Origin: Myxococcales bacterium
GTDB taxonomy: Bacteria > Myxococcota > Myxococcia > Myxococcales > Myxococcaceae
DNA length: 64,000 bases
NCBI GenBank assembly: GCA_020846875.1
Contig: JADLDB010000067.1
Location: 1 to 64,000, forward strand
Direction: 5' to 3'
Shown here piece by piece: positions 54,872 to 63,439 of the stretch. The position numbers and the translations under genes are program-made. How positions within the stretch are numbered: the stretch's first letter is position 1; each line of letters starts with the position of its first letter. The notes under the pieces were generated by a model. It ran no database searches, was not told the DNA's origin, and saw only the letters and a program-made list of their open reading frames with translations.

Positions 54872-55420
54872 ATGGCAGGCATGGCGCTCGTGGCCCAGGC
54901 TCAGGACGTCGCGGGGGAGGCGCGCTCCTTCGAGGACGTGTACCGTCGCCACCGGGACGGGGTGCTGGGCTGGGCGCTTCGCTACTGCGCTGGCCGGAGC
55001 GATCTCGCCGAGGACGTGGCCCACGACGTGTTCCTCAAGCTGCACCAGCAGCTCGCCCGCCTCACCGGGCTGGAGGACGTCGGCGCCTGGCTGTACCGCG
55101 TCACCGTCAACGAGGCCTTGAGCCGCCTGCGCCGCGAGCGCTCCTTCGGCGCGAAGGTGAAGCAGCTCCTCTTCGGCGAGGAGGAGACGAGGCCCGGGGC
55201 GGATCACGACTTCGAGCGCCACGAGAAGACGCTGCTGGTGGAGCGGGCCCTGGCGGCGCTGCCGGATCTGGAGCGCGCGGTGGTGTGCCTGTGGGCGCTG
55301 GACGGCCGGGCCCAGAAGGACATCGCCCGCACCCTGTCTCTCTCGGAGGGCTACGTGTCGAGGCTGCTGGCCCGGGCCACGGAGCGGCTGGAGAAGCGGG
55401 GCTGGGAGGTGCGGCCATGA
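54872..55420 (+). CDS. ECF-family sigma factor paired with FecR
   Basis: 182 aa. Region 2: FEDVYRRHRDGVLGWALRYC, SDLAEDVAHDVFLKLHQQLA and DVGAWLYRVTVNEALSRLRR. Region 4: ALPDLERAVVCLWALDGRAQ, KDIARTLSLSEGYVSRLLAR with helix-turn-helix. ATG 54872 or 54881 are possible starts. The stop overlaps the fecR start (ATGA), and a kelch lipoprotein follows with the same overlap, so the three form one regulatory unit. Ggaaac at 54835-54840 may be part of an autoregulated promoter, though no convincing -10 partner is seen. Confidence 0.88.
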   Translation: MAGMALVAQAQDVAGEARSFEDVYRRHRDGVLGWALRYCAGRSDLAEDVAHDVFLKLHQQLARLTGLEDVGAWLYRVTVNEALSRLRRERSFGAKVKQLLFGEEETRPGADHDFERHEKTLLVERALAALPDLERAVVCLWALDGRAQKDIARTLSLSEGYVSRLLARATERLEKRGWEVRP

Positions 55421-56430
55421 CGCGGGGTTTCCGGCAGGCGCTTCGGGAAGCGGACGCGGTGTGGGCCCAGTCGGTGCCCGGTCCCCTCGCCACGCGGCTC
55501 GACGCGCGGCTGCGCGACAGCCTGAAGCCCAGGCGCTCGCTGCGCTGGGGCGATCTGGGCCTGGTGGGGGCGGGCGCGGTGGTAGGGGCGGTGCTGGTGG
55601 TGGCGCTCTACCGGCCAGCGCCGCGGCCCTCGGCAGAAGCAGCCCCGGCGCAGGTGGCGGGCTTCCAGGTGGCGCGCGCTACCCCCGAGGCGCCGGTGGT
55701 AGCGGTGGCGAGCGACGAGGTGCGGGTGGACGAGGAGCTCGAGCTCTACGACGCGGCCCGGCAGCTGCGCGTCACGGCGTCGGCGGGCACCACCTTGAAG
55801 CGCGAGCCGAGGGGCGTGCGCCTGGTGAAGGGGCAGGGCGTCTTCCGGGTGGCGAAGCAGCCCCAGCGGCCCGAGCCGGTGCGGGTGCTGGTGTCCGGCG
55901 GGGACATCGAGGTGCGAGGTACGCGCTTCACCGTCACCCAGGGCGCGGACGGTACCGGCCACGTGACGCTGGAAGAAGGGGCGATCGACTTCCGCTTCCC
56001 GTCGGGCCGGGTGAAGGCCGTGTCCCCCGGCGAGACGGTGCACTGGCCCGAGGAGCCCGAAGAGCTGGCCCCGCTGCCCGAGCTCCCTCCTCCGCCCGCG
56101 AAGCCCGCCCGGCCCACCGCCAACTGGAACGACTTCGATCGCCGGCTGAGGAGCGAGGTGGTGCTCAAGCGGGTGATGGCGCTGCGGCAGCAGGGCCGCT
56201 GGGCGGAGTGCCTGGAGGAGCTGGAGCGCGCGCTGGAGCTGCCCGACGCGGCGTACGGACCCGGCACGCGCGAGCGCCTGTCCTGGGAGCTAGGCTCGGT
56301 CTTGACCTGGCCGCAGCACCACCAAGGCGCGGCCTGCTGGCACTGGACGATCCACTTGAAGACCTACCCGCGCGGGCGCTACGCGCTGGAGGCGACCCGG
56401 GCCATGGACGCCCTGGGGTGCACGCGATGA
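55417..56430 (+). CDS. FecR-domain membrane protein, putative anti-sigma factor
   Basis: 337 aa from ATG 55417 (ATGA overlap). A cytoplasmic N-terminus of about 45 residues contains Arg-rich LDARLRDSLKPRRSLRWGD. One membrane helix follows (LGLVGAGAVVGAVLVVALY). A periplasmic FecR domain (about 100-220) includes LRVTASAGTTLKREPRGVRL, VKGQGVFRVAK, GGDIEVRGTRFTV and VTLEEGAIDFRFPSGRVKAV. After a Pro stretch (about 210-232) a C-terminal helical segment ends with HWTIHLKTYPRGRYALEATR and resembles a TPR/Secretin-like helper domain. FecR proteins hold or activate their ECF partner on an envelope signal. No TonB receptor gene is nearby. Confidence 0.82.
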   Translation: MTRGFRQALREADAVWAQSVPGPLATRLDARLRDSLKPRRSLRWGDLGLVGAGAVVGAVLVVALYRPAPRPSAEAAPAQVAGFQVARATPEAPVVAVASDEVRVDEELELYDAARQLRVTASAGTTLKREPRGVRLVKGQGVFRVAKQPQRPEPVRVLVSGGDIEVRGTRFTVTQGADGTGHVTLEEGAIDFRFPSGRVKAVSPGETVHWPEEPEELAPLPELPPPPAKPARPTANWNDFDRRLRSEVVLKRVMALRQQGRWAECLEELERALELPDAAYGPGTRERLSWELGSVLTWPQHHQGAACWHWTIHLKTYPRGRYALEATRAMDALGCTR

Positions 56431-57884
56431 GGCGCTCTTTCGCGGTGGCCCTGGTGACCTTCCTGGCGGGCTGCTCGGAGCTCGTCCAGCACCCGGGCAG
56501 GGCCCAGTTGGCCGTCAGCCAGACGGGCTGCGACGGGGCGGAGCGCGCCGCGGGGGCCACCGAGTGGCGCTTTCGGATCCTGGGCAACGGCGCGCTGGCG
56601 GAGGAGCGGACGGGGAAGGTGAGCGACGGCTTTCCGAAGGAGGTGGCGCTGCCCGAGGGGCTGGACGTGGCGGTGCGGCTGGAGGCCTTCGACGGCCCGC
56701 CTTCCGCCGGGAGGCTCGTCGCCTGGGGCCAGTCGCGCACCGTGACGGCCCGGGAGCCCCGCCAGGAGCTCTTCCTCACCGTGGCGCTCGCTCCGCCCGA
56801 GCAGTTCGTCGATCTCTGCGTGCGGCTGGGGCGGCCGCGCGCCAGCCACACCGCCACGCTGCTGCCCGACGCGAGGGTGCTCCTGGTGGGCGGCTCCACC
56901 GGCGGCCCCAACCCGGCTACGCACGACTCGATGGAGCTGCTGGATCCGTCCACCCGGACGACGGAGGACGCAGGGTCGCTGCGGCTCGCCGTGAATGGGG
57001 GATCGGTGCTGTTCGCCCTCGAGGATCACGCTGCGGCGGCCTGGGGCCCTCAGGGTGTGCTGCTGTGGGGTGGTCGCGCCGTCAGCCCCGCAGGGAAGGT
57101 GAGCACCAGCCTGATGTTGGTGTGGGATCAGGAGGTGCGGCGGCTGGCCGCCTTCCCGGTGGGCACCCAGGGCCCCGTGCGGCGCTACGGGCACACGCTC
57201 CTGCGCCAGGGGACGGAGCTGTTCGCGCTGGGTGGACTGACGGGCGGCCCCGCCGACCCGGCTCCGGCGTCGGCGATCGAGCTGTTGAGCGACTCAGGGC
57301 TGCGCTCGGTGGTGGGCTCCCTGGCTCCCGCGCTGACGGGGCGCGCGGTCAGCGGGGCGGACTTCGGGGCGGTGGTGGCGGGTGGCGCAGAGCCGGGGAC
57401 GGGCGCGGTGTCGGGCGACGTGCAGATCCTCCGCCTCGCTCGCACCCTGGAGGTGCGCTGGTCCGGAAACCTGGCCACTGCCCGCACGCGGGCGACGGCC
57501 TTTGCGCTGGGCGACGGGGTGTTGATCGCCGGTGGTGAGGACAACAGCCAGCGGCCGCTCGGTGAGACGGAGTGGCTTCTCGACGGGCCCCCGAGGCTCG
57601 CGCCGGGTCCGGTCATCACGCCGCGCGCGTCGCCGTGTGCCGCGAGGCTTCTGGACGGGCGGGTGCTGCTGCTGGGCGGCGTGGCCAGCGGGCAGCCTTC
57701 CAACGCGGCGGAGCTCCTCTCACCTGACGGAACGGCGCGGCAGGCCAGCTTCCCCGGGGCGGGCCGCTACGCCCACACCTGCACGACGCTGGCGGACGGC
57801 AGCGTGCTGGTGACGGGCGGGCTGGGCACGGGCGACGTGGCCCTGTCCGACGCTTGGCGCTACGTGCCGCCGCCGCCGCCGTAA
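56427..57884 (+). CDS. Kelch-repeat lipoprotein
   Basis: 485 aa from ATG 56427. Signal peptide MRRSFAVALVTFLAGC (lipobox LAGC). Residues about 25-125 are a beta domain. From about 130 come five or so kelch/galactose-oxidase blades: RASHTATLLPDARVLLVGGS, RRYGHTLLRQGTELFALGGL, TRATAFALGDGVLIAGGEDN, CAARLLDGRVLLLGGVASG and AHTCTTLADGSVLVTGGLGT. The protein ends in six Pro. It is coupled by ATGA to the FecR gene, so it is likely either the envelope sensor or the main target of the ECF pathway. Ligand unknown. Confidence 0.82.
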   Translation: MRRSFAVALVTFLAGCSELVQHPGRAQLAVSQTGCDGAERAAGATEWRFRILGNGALAEERTGKVSDGFPKEVALPEGLDVAVRLEAFDGPPSAGRLVAWGQSRTVTAREPRQELFLTVALAPPEQFVDLCVRLGRPRASHTATLLPDARVLLVGGSTGGPNPATHDSMELLDPSTRTTEDAGSLRLAVNGGSVLFALEDHAAAAWGPQGVLLWGGRAVSPAGKVSTSLMLVWDQEVRRLAAFPVGTQGPVRRYGHTLLRQGTELFALGGLTGGPADPAPASAIELLSDSGLRSVVGSLAPALTGRAVSGADFGAVVAGGAEPGTGAVSGDVQILRLARTLEVRWSGNLATARTRATAFALGDGVLIAGGEDNSQRPLGETEWLLDGPPRLAPGPVITPRASPCAARLLDGRVLLLGGVASGQPSNAAELLSPDGTARQASFPGAGRYAHTCTTLADGSVLVTGGLGTGDVALSDAWRYVPPPPP

Positions 57885-57900
57885 AGTCCGGCGGGCCTCG

Positions 57901-58503
57901 CTACCGCGGCCTCACCGCCAGCACCTGCAGCACCGCGCTCTTCCCGCCGTGGAGCGCGCCTTCGTGCACGTCGCGCTCCTTCTCTTCGAGCCGCTCGAAG
58001 GTGAGCCCGGCCAGCTCCCGGCGCACGTCCTCGGGCTCGCAGAGCAGCTCCACCGCCTTCGGGCCTCCGGTGGAGAAGGCGAGCTGCCGGGGGGTGTAGG
58101 CCTCCAGCACGAAGCGGCCGCCGGGCGCGAGCGCCCTCACCACGTCGCGGTGGATGCGCTGGCGCAGCGGAATCGGCGTGTGGCACCAGATGGAGACGAT
58201 GGCGCCCCAGCGCGCCTCCCCGAAGGCGAAGTCCTGGAGGTCGGCCACCTGGGTGGTGAGCGCCACGCCGCGTTCTGCCGCCAGCCGCCGGGCCTTCTCC
58301 ATTCCGACGGGCGACGCGTCCATGGCGGTCACCTCCAGGCCGCGCTGGGCGAGGAAGACGGCGTTGCGCCCCTCCCCCTCGCCGAGGCACAGCACCGGGC
58401 CGGACAGGCCGGCTGCCACCTCGCGGACCAGGTCGTTGGGCTCGGTGCCGTACGCCCAGCCGTCGCCCCGGAAGCGCTCGTCCCAGAAGGTCGTGTCACT
58501 CAT
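57901..58503 (-). CDS. Class I SAM-dependent methyltransferase (TehB-like)
   Basis: 200 aa from ATG 58503. Short methyltransferase: TFWDERFRGDGWAYGTEPND (N-terminal signature of tellurite/thiopurine-type enzymes), SAM motif I PVLCLGEGEGRNAVFLAQRG, motif II VTAMDASPVGMEKARRLAAE, and motif IV FGEARWGAIVSIWCH. The C-terminal part includes GRFVLEAYTPRQLAFSTGGP. Such enzymes methylate small oxyanions or thiols for detoxification. It is convergent with the kelch gene, with a 16-nt gap. The substrate is unknown. Confidence 0.82.
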   Translation of the reverse strand: MSDTTFWDERFRGDGWAYGTEPNDLVREVAAGLSGPVLCLGEGEGRNAVFLAQRGLEVTAMDASPVGMEKARRLAAERGVALTTQVADLQDFAFGEARWGAIVSIWCHTPIPLRQRIHRDVVRALAPGGRFVLEAYTPRQLAFSTGGPKAVELLCEPEDVRRELAGLTFERLEEKERDVHEGALHGGKSAVLQVLAVRPR

Positions 58504-58761
58504 GCCCGGCAGCTTAACCCCGGAGATCGCCTGAGCAGAGCACGCCTCGCTGGTCCCCTTGCCCGGATCTCGTCGTCGCTCGTCGGTCACGGGCCCACCA
58601 GACCGCTCCCTCCTCGCTTCTCGACCTCCGGGCAACGTCCTGCGCGATCCATGCTCTACCCAGGTGAACTCCGGGGTTAGAGGCGATCTGCCGCGCGCGT
58701 CCGGGCAGGCTTGCCGGACTTCGGGCGCGCGCGCCGGGCCCGGGCGTCACCTGGTGACGCC

Positions 58762-59649
58762 TCAGTGGACGATGGGCACCGCCACCTCGGGGCCGCCGTC
58801 CACCGCGACGTGGGCCCGGCCCAGCTTCCACACCAGCGAGGAGAAGCGGGCGCTCACCACGTGCCCGTCCGACGTCTGCACGGTGAGGCTGCCTTCCTTC
58901 GGCAGGTAGCCGCCCACCTCGTACTCGAGCGCGTCGAAGCGCACGAGGTCGACCGCCTCAGCGCGGCGCAGCTCGGCCTGGCCGTCCAGCACCAGGGTGG
59001 TGCCGCCGATGATCGGCAGGCTGCTCTGGCGGATCCCCACGCGGACGTCCACCTCGAAGGACACGTCGGGGCGGCGGGGCAGGGTGCCTTCCGCGCTGGC
59101 CCACACCCGCTTCTCGTCCCCGCAGGTGCCGTAGCCCACCCGCGCCGACAGCGGCTCGTCGTCCACCGCCAGGTGGCGCAGGTCCGCCTCCACCTCCAGG
59201 CGCTCCTCCCCGCCGCGGAAGATGAAGCGCGCTTCACCGCCCACGGTGTGCCCGTTCACCCGACAGCCTTCGTCGAAGCGCACCACCAGCGCGTCGCCCG
59301 TCGCGCCCTCCGGCTCGAGGGAGAGGGTCGCGCAGTCGAGCTTCCGCTCCAGCTCCACGCGCACGCGGGACAGGAAGACGGAGCGCGCCTCGCCGCAGGT
59401 GTAGTCGGGCGCGAGGCCCAGGATCTCCAGCGCGGTGCGCACCTGGTGCGAGGCCTCCAGCGCCGCCTCCACCGAGGCCGTCGCGTCGTCCACGCTCATC
59501 GGCGTGGTGGGCGGAGCCTTCGGTGGAGGCGTCGAAGGGGCCGGCGTCGAAGCAGGCGGCGTCGTCTCGGGAGGCAGCGCCTCCCCCTCGTTCCCTCCAC
59601 ATCCCGTCACGGCCAGCAGCACTCCCAGCAGCAGTTGGTGTCGGCGCAT
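58762..59649 (-). CDS. Uncharacterised lipoprotein
   Basis: 295 aa from ATG 59649. Signal peptide MRRHQLLLGVLLAVTGC with lipobox VTGC. A Pro/Thr linker (residues 23-50) is followed by a helix (VDDATASVEAALEASHQVRT). The rest is a largely beta domain with two Cys pairs (DYTCGEARSVFL, RKLDCATLSLE, DEGCRVNG, YGTCGDEKR), likely disulfides. No recognised family. The upstream 183 bp to rlmN contains the divergent promoters. The 258 bp downstream to the methyltransferase start shows nothing recognisable. Confidence 0.65.
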   Translation of the reverse strand: MRRHQLLLGVLLAVTGCGGNEGEALPPETTPPASTPAPSTPPPKAPPTTPMSVDDATASVEAALEASHQVRTALEILGLAPDYTCGEARSVFLSRVRVELERKLDCATLSLEPEGATGDALVVRFDEGCRVNGHTVGGEARFIFRGGEERLEVEADLRHLAVDDEPLSARVGYGTCGDEKRVWASAEGTLPRRPDVSFEVDVRVGIRQSSLPIIGGTTLVLDGQAELRRAEAVDLVRFDALEYEVGGYLPKEGSLTVQTSDGHVVSARFSSLVWKLGRAHVAVDGGPEVAVPIVH

Positions 59650-59791
59650 GCTGACCGACAGTTCACGGTTTGTGCCGCCAGAAAGCCTCGATTCCGCGGT
59701 GAAATCCGTCCTGGGCTGAGCGAAGGCCTGCGCAGCACTCTGATCCTGCCGGCTGCGCAGGAAGGCCCAGGTAGGCACCGGTGAGAGCGCG

Positions 59792-59824
59792 TTGACAGGC
59801 CCCTCGCGACTCTGCGAGTCGTCT
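59792..59824 (+). promoter_or_regulatory. rlmN upstream region: TTGACA box and perfect dyad
   Basis: ttgaca at 59792-59797 is a perfect -35 consensus. cgactc-tgc-gagtcg (59807-59821) is a perfect 6-bp dyad, directly followed by tcttttc, and the rlmN ATG lies at 59833. The dyad plus T-rich run could act as an operator inside the promoter spacer or as a small attenuator hairpin. Tcgtct (59819-59824) sits where -10 boxes of other genes lie, though spacing from the -35 would be long. Confidence 0.35.
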
Positions 59825-59832
59825 TTTCGGCG

Positions 59833-60882
59833 ATGGCGAACCGCGCGCTGCCCGGCCTCACCGTGGAAGAGCTCACCCGCGAGCTGGGGAGCCGTACGCG
59901 CGCCATCGAGACGGTGAAGTGGCTGTTCGCCCAGTGGCCGCTGCCGGAGCGGCTGCCGGACGCGCTGCCCACGGTGAGTCACCGCGCGTGGCGGCCCTTC
60001 ATCGCGAAGCACGGCCTCGTCACCCCGCGGATCGTCGAGCGCAGCGTCTCGGAGGACGGCACCACCAAGTACGCGCTCGAGCTGTCGGGCACCAGCGTGG
60101 AGACGGTGCGCATCCCGTCGAAGACGCGCAGCACGGTGTGCATCTCCAGCCAGGCCGGCTGCACCCGCACGTGCGCCTTCTGCGCCACCAAGGAGCTCGG
60201 CTTCATCCGCCAGCTCAAGGCCGAGGAGATGGTGGCCCAGTACCTGGTGGCCCGCGCCGAGGCGCCCAGGCACCAGAGCGCCCGCAACGTCGTCTTCATG
60301 GGCATGGGCGAGCCGTTCGACAACCTGGACGAGGTGCTGCGCGCGGTGGAGCTGCTCACCCAGGCGCCCGCGCCGATGCTGCGCGCGGAGTCGGTGACGG
60401 TGTCCACCTCAGGAGTGCTGCCGGGCTTGAGGCGCTTCCTCGCCGAGTCGAAGGCCGCGCTGGCGCTGTCGTTGAATGCCACCACCGACGAGGTGCGCGA
60501 GCAGGTGATGCCGCACAACAAGACGTGGCCGATCGCCGCCTTGCTGGGGGAGCTCCGGGAAGACGCGCGCCGCCGTCGCCGCCCGCGGGACACCTTCATC
60601 GAGTACGTGCTCTTCGACGGCCTCAACGACTCCGACGAGGACGCGGATCGCCTGGTGCGCCTGCTGGACGGCGTCCCCTCGCGGATCAACCTGATCCCCT
60701 ACAACCCGTACCCCGGCACGTCGCTCAAGACGCCGCCCGAGGCGCGGGTGGTGCGCTTCTACGAGCGGGTGGTGAAGCAGGGCGCCCTGTGCCTGGTGCG
60801 CTGGCCGCGCGGCCGGGAAATCGCCGCCGCCTGCGGGCAGTTGGTGCTGGCGAAGGAAGCCTTGGGCTTCCAGCCGCTCTAG
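59833..60882 (+). CDS. rlmN: RlmN/Cfr-family radical SAM 23S rRNA methyltransferase
   Basis: 349 aa. Methylates C2 of adenosine 2503 in 23S rRNA (and some tRNAs) by a two-Cys radical SAM mechanism. [4Fe-4S] ligands Cys 110, 114 and 117 in GCTRTCAFCATKELGF. SAM-binding NVVFMGMGEPFDN. SVTVSTSGVLPGL and LALSLNATTDEVREQVMPHN as in the family. IEYVLFDGLNDSDEDADRL. The methyl-carrying Cys 334 in RGREIAAACGQL. Slightly unusual are TKELGF and the short N-terminal domain, so a specialised paralogue is possible. The stop TAG overlaps the stop of a remnant on the other strand. Confidence 0.88.
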   Translation: MANRALPGLTVEELTRELGSRTRAIETVKWLFAQWPLPERLPDALPTVSHRAWRPFIAKHGLVTPRIVERSVSEDGTTKYALELSGTSVETVRIPSKTRSTVCISSQAGCTRTCAFCATKELGFIRQLKAEEMVAQYLVARAEAPRHQSARNVVFMGMGEPFDNLDEVLRAVELLTQAPAPMLRAESVTVSTSGVLPGLRRFLAESKAALALSLNATTDEVREQVMPHNKTWPIAALLGELREDARRRRRPRDTFIEYVLFDGLNDSDEDADRLVRLLDGVPSRINLIPYNPYPGTSLKTPPEARVVRFYERVVKQGALCLVRWPRGREIAAACGQLVLAKEALGFQPL

Positions 60883-60998
60883 CGCTTCTCGAACACCAGC
60901 AACTGGTGCCGCGCGTCCTTGAAGACGGTGGCCACCTTGAGGCTGCGGGTGAGGCGCGCGCCCTTCTCGGTGGCCTCCACCTTCACCGAGGCGCTCAT
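60879..60998 (-). pseudogene. C-terminal fragment or small ORF, convergent with rlmN
   Basis: 39 codons from ATG 60998: MSASVKVEATEKGARLTRSL then KVATVFKDARHQLLVFEKR and stop. Every codon after the start ends in G or C except none that I can find, the strongest coding signature possible here. The frame upstream of the ATG (towards 61060) continues without that bias, as if a longer gene had been truncated and its 3' end left behind. The ending resembles C-terminal strands of small enzymes, but no family is recognised. Confidence 0.4.
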
Positions 60999-61310
60999 CG
61001 CCTCGCGCTCGGCCCCGGACCGCCGTCCACTCCGCCGCGGAAGGAGTCGCCCCCGCTCTTCCGAGAGAAGCGTGCGCAGCTTCGCGTCCGGGTGCTTCTT
61101 TCCGTCGGGCAGCGTGGACAGGGCGAGCCGCGGAAAGGAAGCGCACGCGCGGAACGCGATGGACCCCAGCAGACACGCAGGTTCCGCGCAGCGGGTCCGG
61201 GGCGAAGGCGAACGGAAGCGGTCCTTCCCTCAGTTCAGCCTCCGGTGTCGAGGTGGCGACGCCCGGCTTTGGGTCGACTCCTGCGCGCGAGCGTCTAGAG
61301 TCGGCGGCGC
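60999..61310. other. 312-bp gap before the nucleoside kinase gene
   Basis: No gene, repeat or hairpin is convincing. Scattered frames lack the third-position G/C bias of the confirmed genes, consistent with decayed coding sequence. Tagagt at 61296-61301 is a probable -10 box for the downstream gene. Confidence 0.5.
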
Positions 61311-63437
61311 ATGGGGATCTCCCGCATCGTCGATGAGGATCTCGCGGTCGAGGTGCTCTCTCGCAGCTCGAGCCTCTCGGTGATGTCCGTGGAGGCCTTG
61401 AGCCACCTGCTGATGTACCTGCGCCAGGTGGAGGCGCCGCCCGGCGAGGTGGTGGTGCGCGAGGGCGAGGTGGGGCACGACATCTACTTCATCCTCCAGG
61501 GCGAGGCCGAGGTGACGCGCGGCCGCACGCCCATCGGGCTGCTGCACCCGGGCCAGCAGTTCGGCGCCATGGCGGTGCTGACCGGGCACGTGCGCAGCGC
61601 CACCATCATCGCGCGCACCAGGCTGGTGCTGCTGCGGCTCCACCTCGACGACTGGGAGGAGCTGAAAGCTGCCGAGCCGGCGCTGGCCGTGCAGGTGGTG
61701 GAGGCGCTGTTCGCCCAGGCCCGGGAAGATCTCTCCCACGTCACCGAGGTGGTGGGGGCGCTGCTGCGCGGCCGCTCGCTGCCCCGCGCGGTCGAGGTGC
61801 AGGTGCAGGTGGGCGACCAGACGAAGAACGTGCAGACCGGCACGCGCGCCCAGGTGCTCCTGCCCGCCGAGGTGGACGGCTCGCCGGTGGTGGCGGCGTT
61901 GCTCAACAACAAGCCGGTGTCGCTGGACACGCCGATCGTCACGGCCACTACGCTGGCCCCCATGCCCCTGTCCCACTGGGAAGGGCGCGCCATCTACGCC
62001 CGCAGCCTCGGCCTGCTCGTGCTCGACGCCGCCCACGAGCTCGATCCGAAGGTGAAGCTGGCCTTCGGGCCCTCGCGGGGCACCGAGCAACTGCTGCTGG
62101 TGCAGGGGGTGACCGACCTCCAGGACTTCGCCGGGCGGCTGACCGCCAACGCCGAGCGGCTGGCGGCGGGCGAGCTCAAGATTCGGCACGAGCAGTGGCT
62201 GGTGGACGAGGCGCGCGAGTACTTCCGCACCATCGGGTGGGCCAACGCCGAGCTGCTCCTGCAGACCTTCCGCGGCTCCACCGTGCCGCTGGTGTCCTGG
62301 GGCCGGCTCTACGCGCTGGCCTTCGGTCCCTTCCTGCCCGACACGTCGCTCCTGCGAGGCTTCAAGGTGGAAGCGGCGAACGGCGGCCTGGTCCTGCAGT
62401 TGGGCCGGGTCGATCCCCGCCGGAATGGCTTCCCCGGCAGCCGCCCGCCCGAGTCAGCCATGGCCGCGGAGCACCTCAAGTGGATGACGGTGCTGGGCGT
62501 GGACAGCGTGGGCGCCTTCAACACGCTGTGCATCAACGGGCAGGTGTCCACGCTGCTGCGCGTGGCCGAGGGCTTCCACGAGAAGCAGATCGGCCGCATC
62601 GCCGACACCATCGCGGACGCGCGAAAGCGCCTGCGGATCATCTCCATCGCCGGGCCGTCTTCGTCGGGGAAGACGACCTTCATCAAGCGCCTCTCGGTGC
62701 AGTTGCGGATCAACGGGCTCACCCCCATCAGCCTCTCGCTGGACGACTACTACGTCGATCGCGAGACGACGCCGAAGGGCGAGGACGGGAAGTGGGACTT
62801 CGAAGCGCTGGAGGCGTTGAACCTGCCGCTGCTGCACGAGCACCTGAAGCGCCTGTTGGCCGGCGAGACGGTGACGCTGGCGAGGTACGACTTCAAGGCA
62901 GGGAAGAGCCACCCGCAGGGCGGCCAGCAGCTCAACCTGACGCCCGGCGACCTGCTGCTCATCGAAGGCATCCACGGGCTCAACCCGAAGCTGCTCGGCG
63001 ACATCCCCGAGCAGGGGCAGACGTTCAAGATCTTCATCCACCCAGCCACCTCGCTGCCCTTCGACCGCCTGAGCCGGGTGAGCGCCACGGACCTGCGCCT
63101 GCTGCGCCGCATCATTCGCGACCGGCACTCCCGCGGGTACAGCGCGGCGGACAACATCATGCAGTGGCCCAACGTGCAGGCCGGCGAGCGCAAGCACATC
63201 TTCCCCTTCCAGGGCGAGGCGGACGCGGTGTTTGACACGTCGCTGGTGTACGAGCCGGCGGTGCTGAAGGTGTACGCCGAGCGCTACCTGCTGGAGGTGC
63301 CCCGCGCCCACCCGGCCTTCGCCACCGCCTGGCGCCTGCGGCACCTCGTCGATCGCTTCGTGGCCATCTACCCGGATCACGTGCCGCCCACGTCGATCAT
63401 CCGCGAGTTCATCGGCGGCAGCGGCTTCGAGTACTGA
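61311..63437 (+). CDS. Nucleoside (uridine) kinase fused to a cyclic-nucleotide-binding domain
   Basis: 708 aa. Residues about 15-135: CNMP-binding domain, LLMYLRQVEAPPGEVVVREG, DIYFILQGEAEVTRG, PGQQFGAMAVLTGHVRSATI. Residues about 160-420: the TGS/threonyl-tRNA-synthetase-like region typical of long bacterial nucleoside kinases. It includes PVVAALLNNKPVSLDTPIVT, HWEGRAIYARSLGLLVLDAA and GFHEKQIGRIADTIADARKR. Residues about 440-708: P-loop kinase, Walker A GPSSSGKTT (448-456), SLDDYYVDRETTPKGEDG, ARYDFKAGKS, LLIEGIHGLNPKL, RLLRRIIRDRHSRGYSA. It probably phosphorylates uridine/cytidine under cNMP control. Tagagt at 61296-61301 ends 9 nt before the ATG. The stop and the next, convergent stop share the palindrome tgacgtca. 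Confidence 0.88.
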   Translation: MGISRIVDEDLAVEVLSRSSSLSVMSVEALSHLLMYLRQVEAPPGEVVVREGEVGHDIYFILQGEAEVTRGRTPIGLLHPGQQFGAMAVLTGHVRSATIIARTRLVLLRLHLDDWEELKAAEPALAVQVVEALFAQAREDLSHVTEVVGALLRGRSLPRAVEVQVQVGDQTKNVQTGTRAQVLLPAEVDGSPVVAALLNNKPVSLDTPIVTATTLAPMPLSHWEGRAIYARSLGLLVLDAAHELDPKVKLAFGPSRGTEQLLLVQGVTDLQDFAGRLTANAERLAAGELKIRHEQWLVDEAREYFRTIGWANAELLLQTFRGSTVPLVSWGRLYALAFGPFLPDTSLLRGFKVEAANGGLVLQLGRVDPRRNGFPGSRPPESAMAAEHLKWMTVLGVDSVGAFNTLCINGQVSTLLRVAEGFHEKQIGRIADTIADARKRLRIISIAGPSSSGKTTFIKRLSVQLRINGLTPISLSLDDYYVDRETTPKGEDGKWDFEALEALNLPLLHEHLKRLLAGETVTLARYDFKAGKSHPQGGQQLNLTPGDLLLIEGIHGLNPKLLGDIPEQGQTFKIFIHPATSLPFDRLSRVSATDLRLLRRIIRDRHSRGYSAADNIMQWPNVQAGERKHIFPFQGEADAVFDTSLVYEPAVLKVYAERYLLEVPRAHPAFATAWRLRHLVDRFVAIYPDHVPPTSIIREFIGGSGFEY

Positions 63438-63439
63438 CG

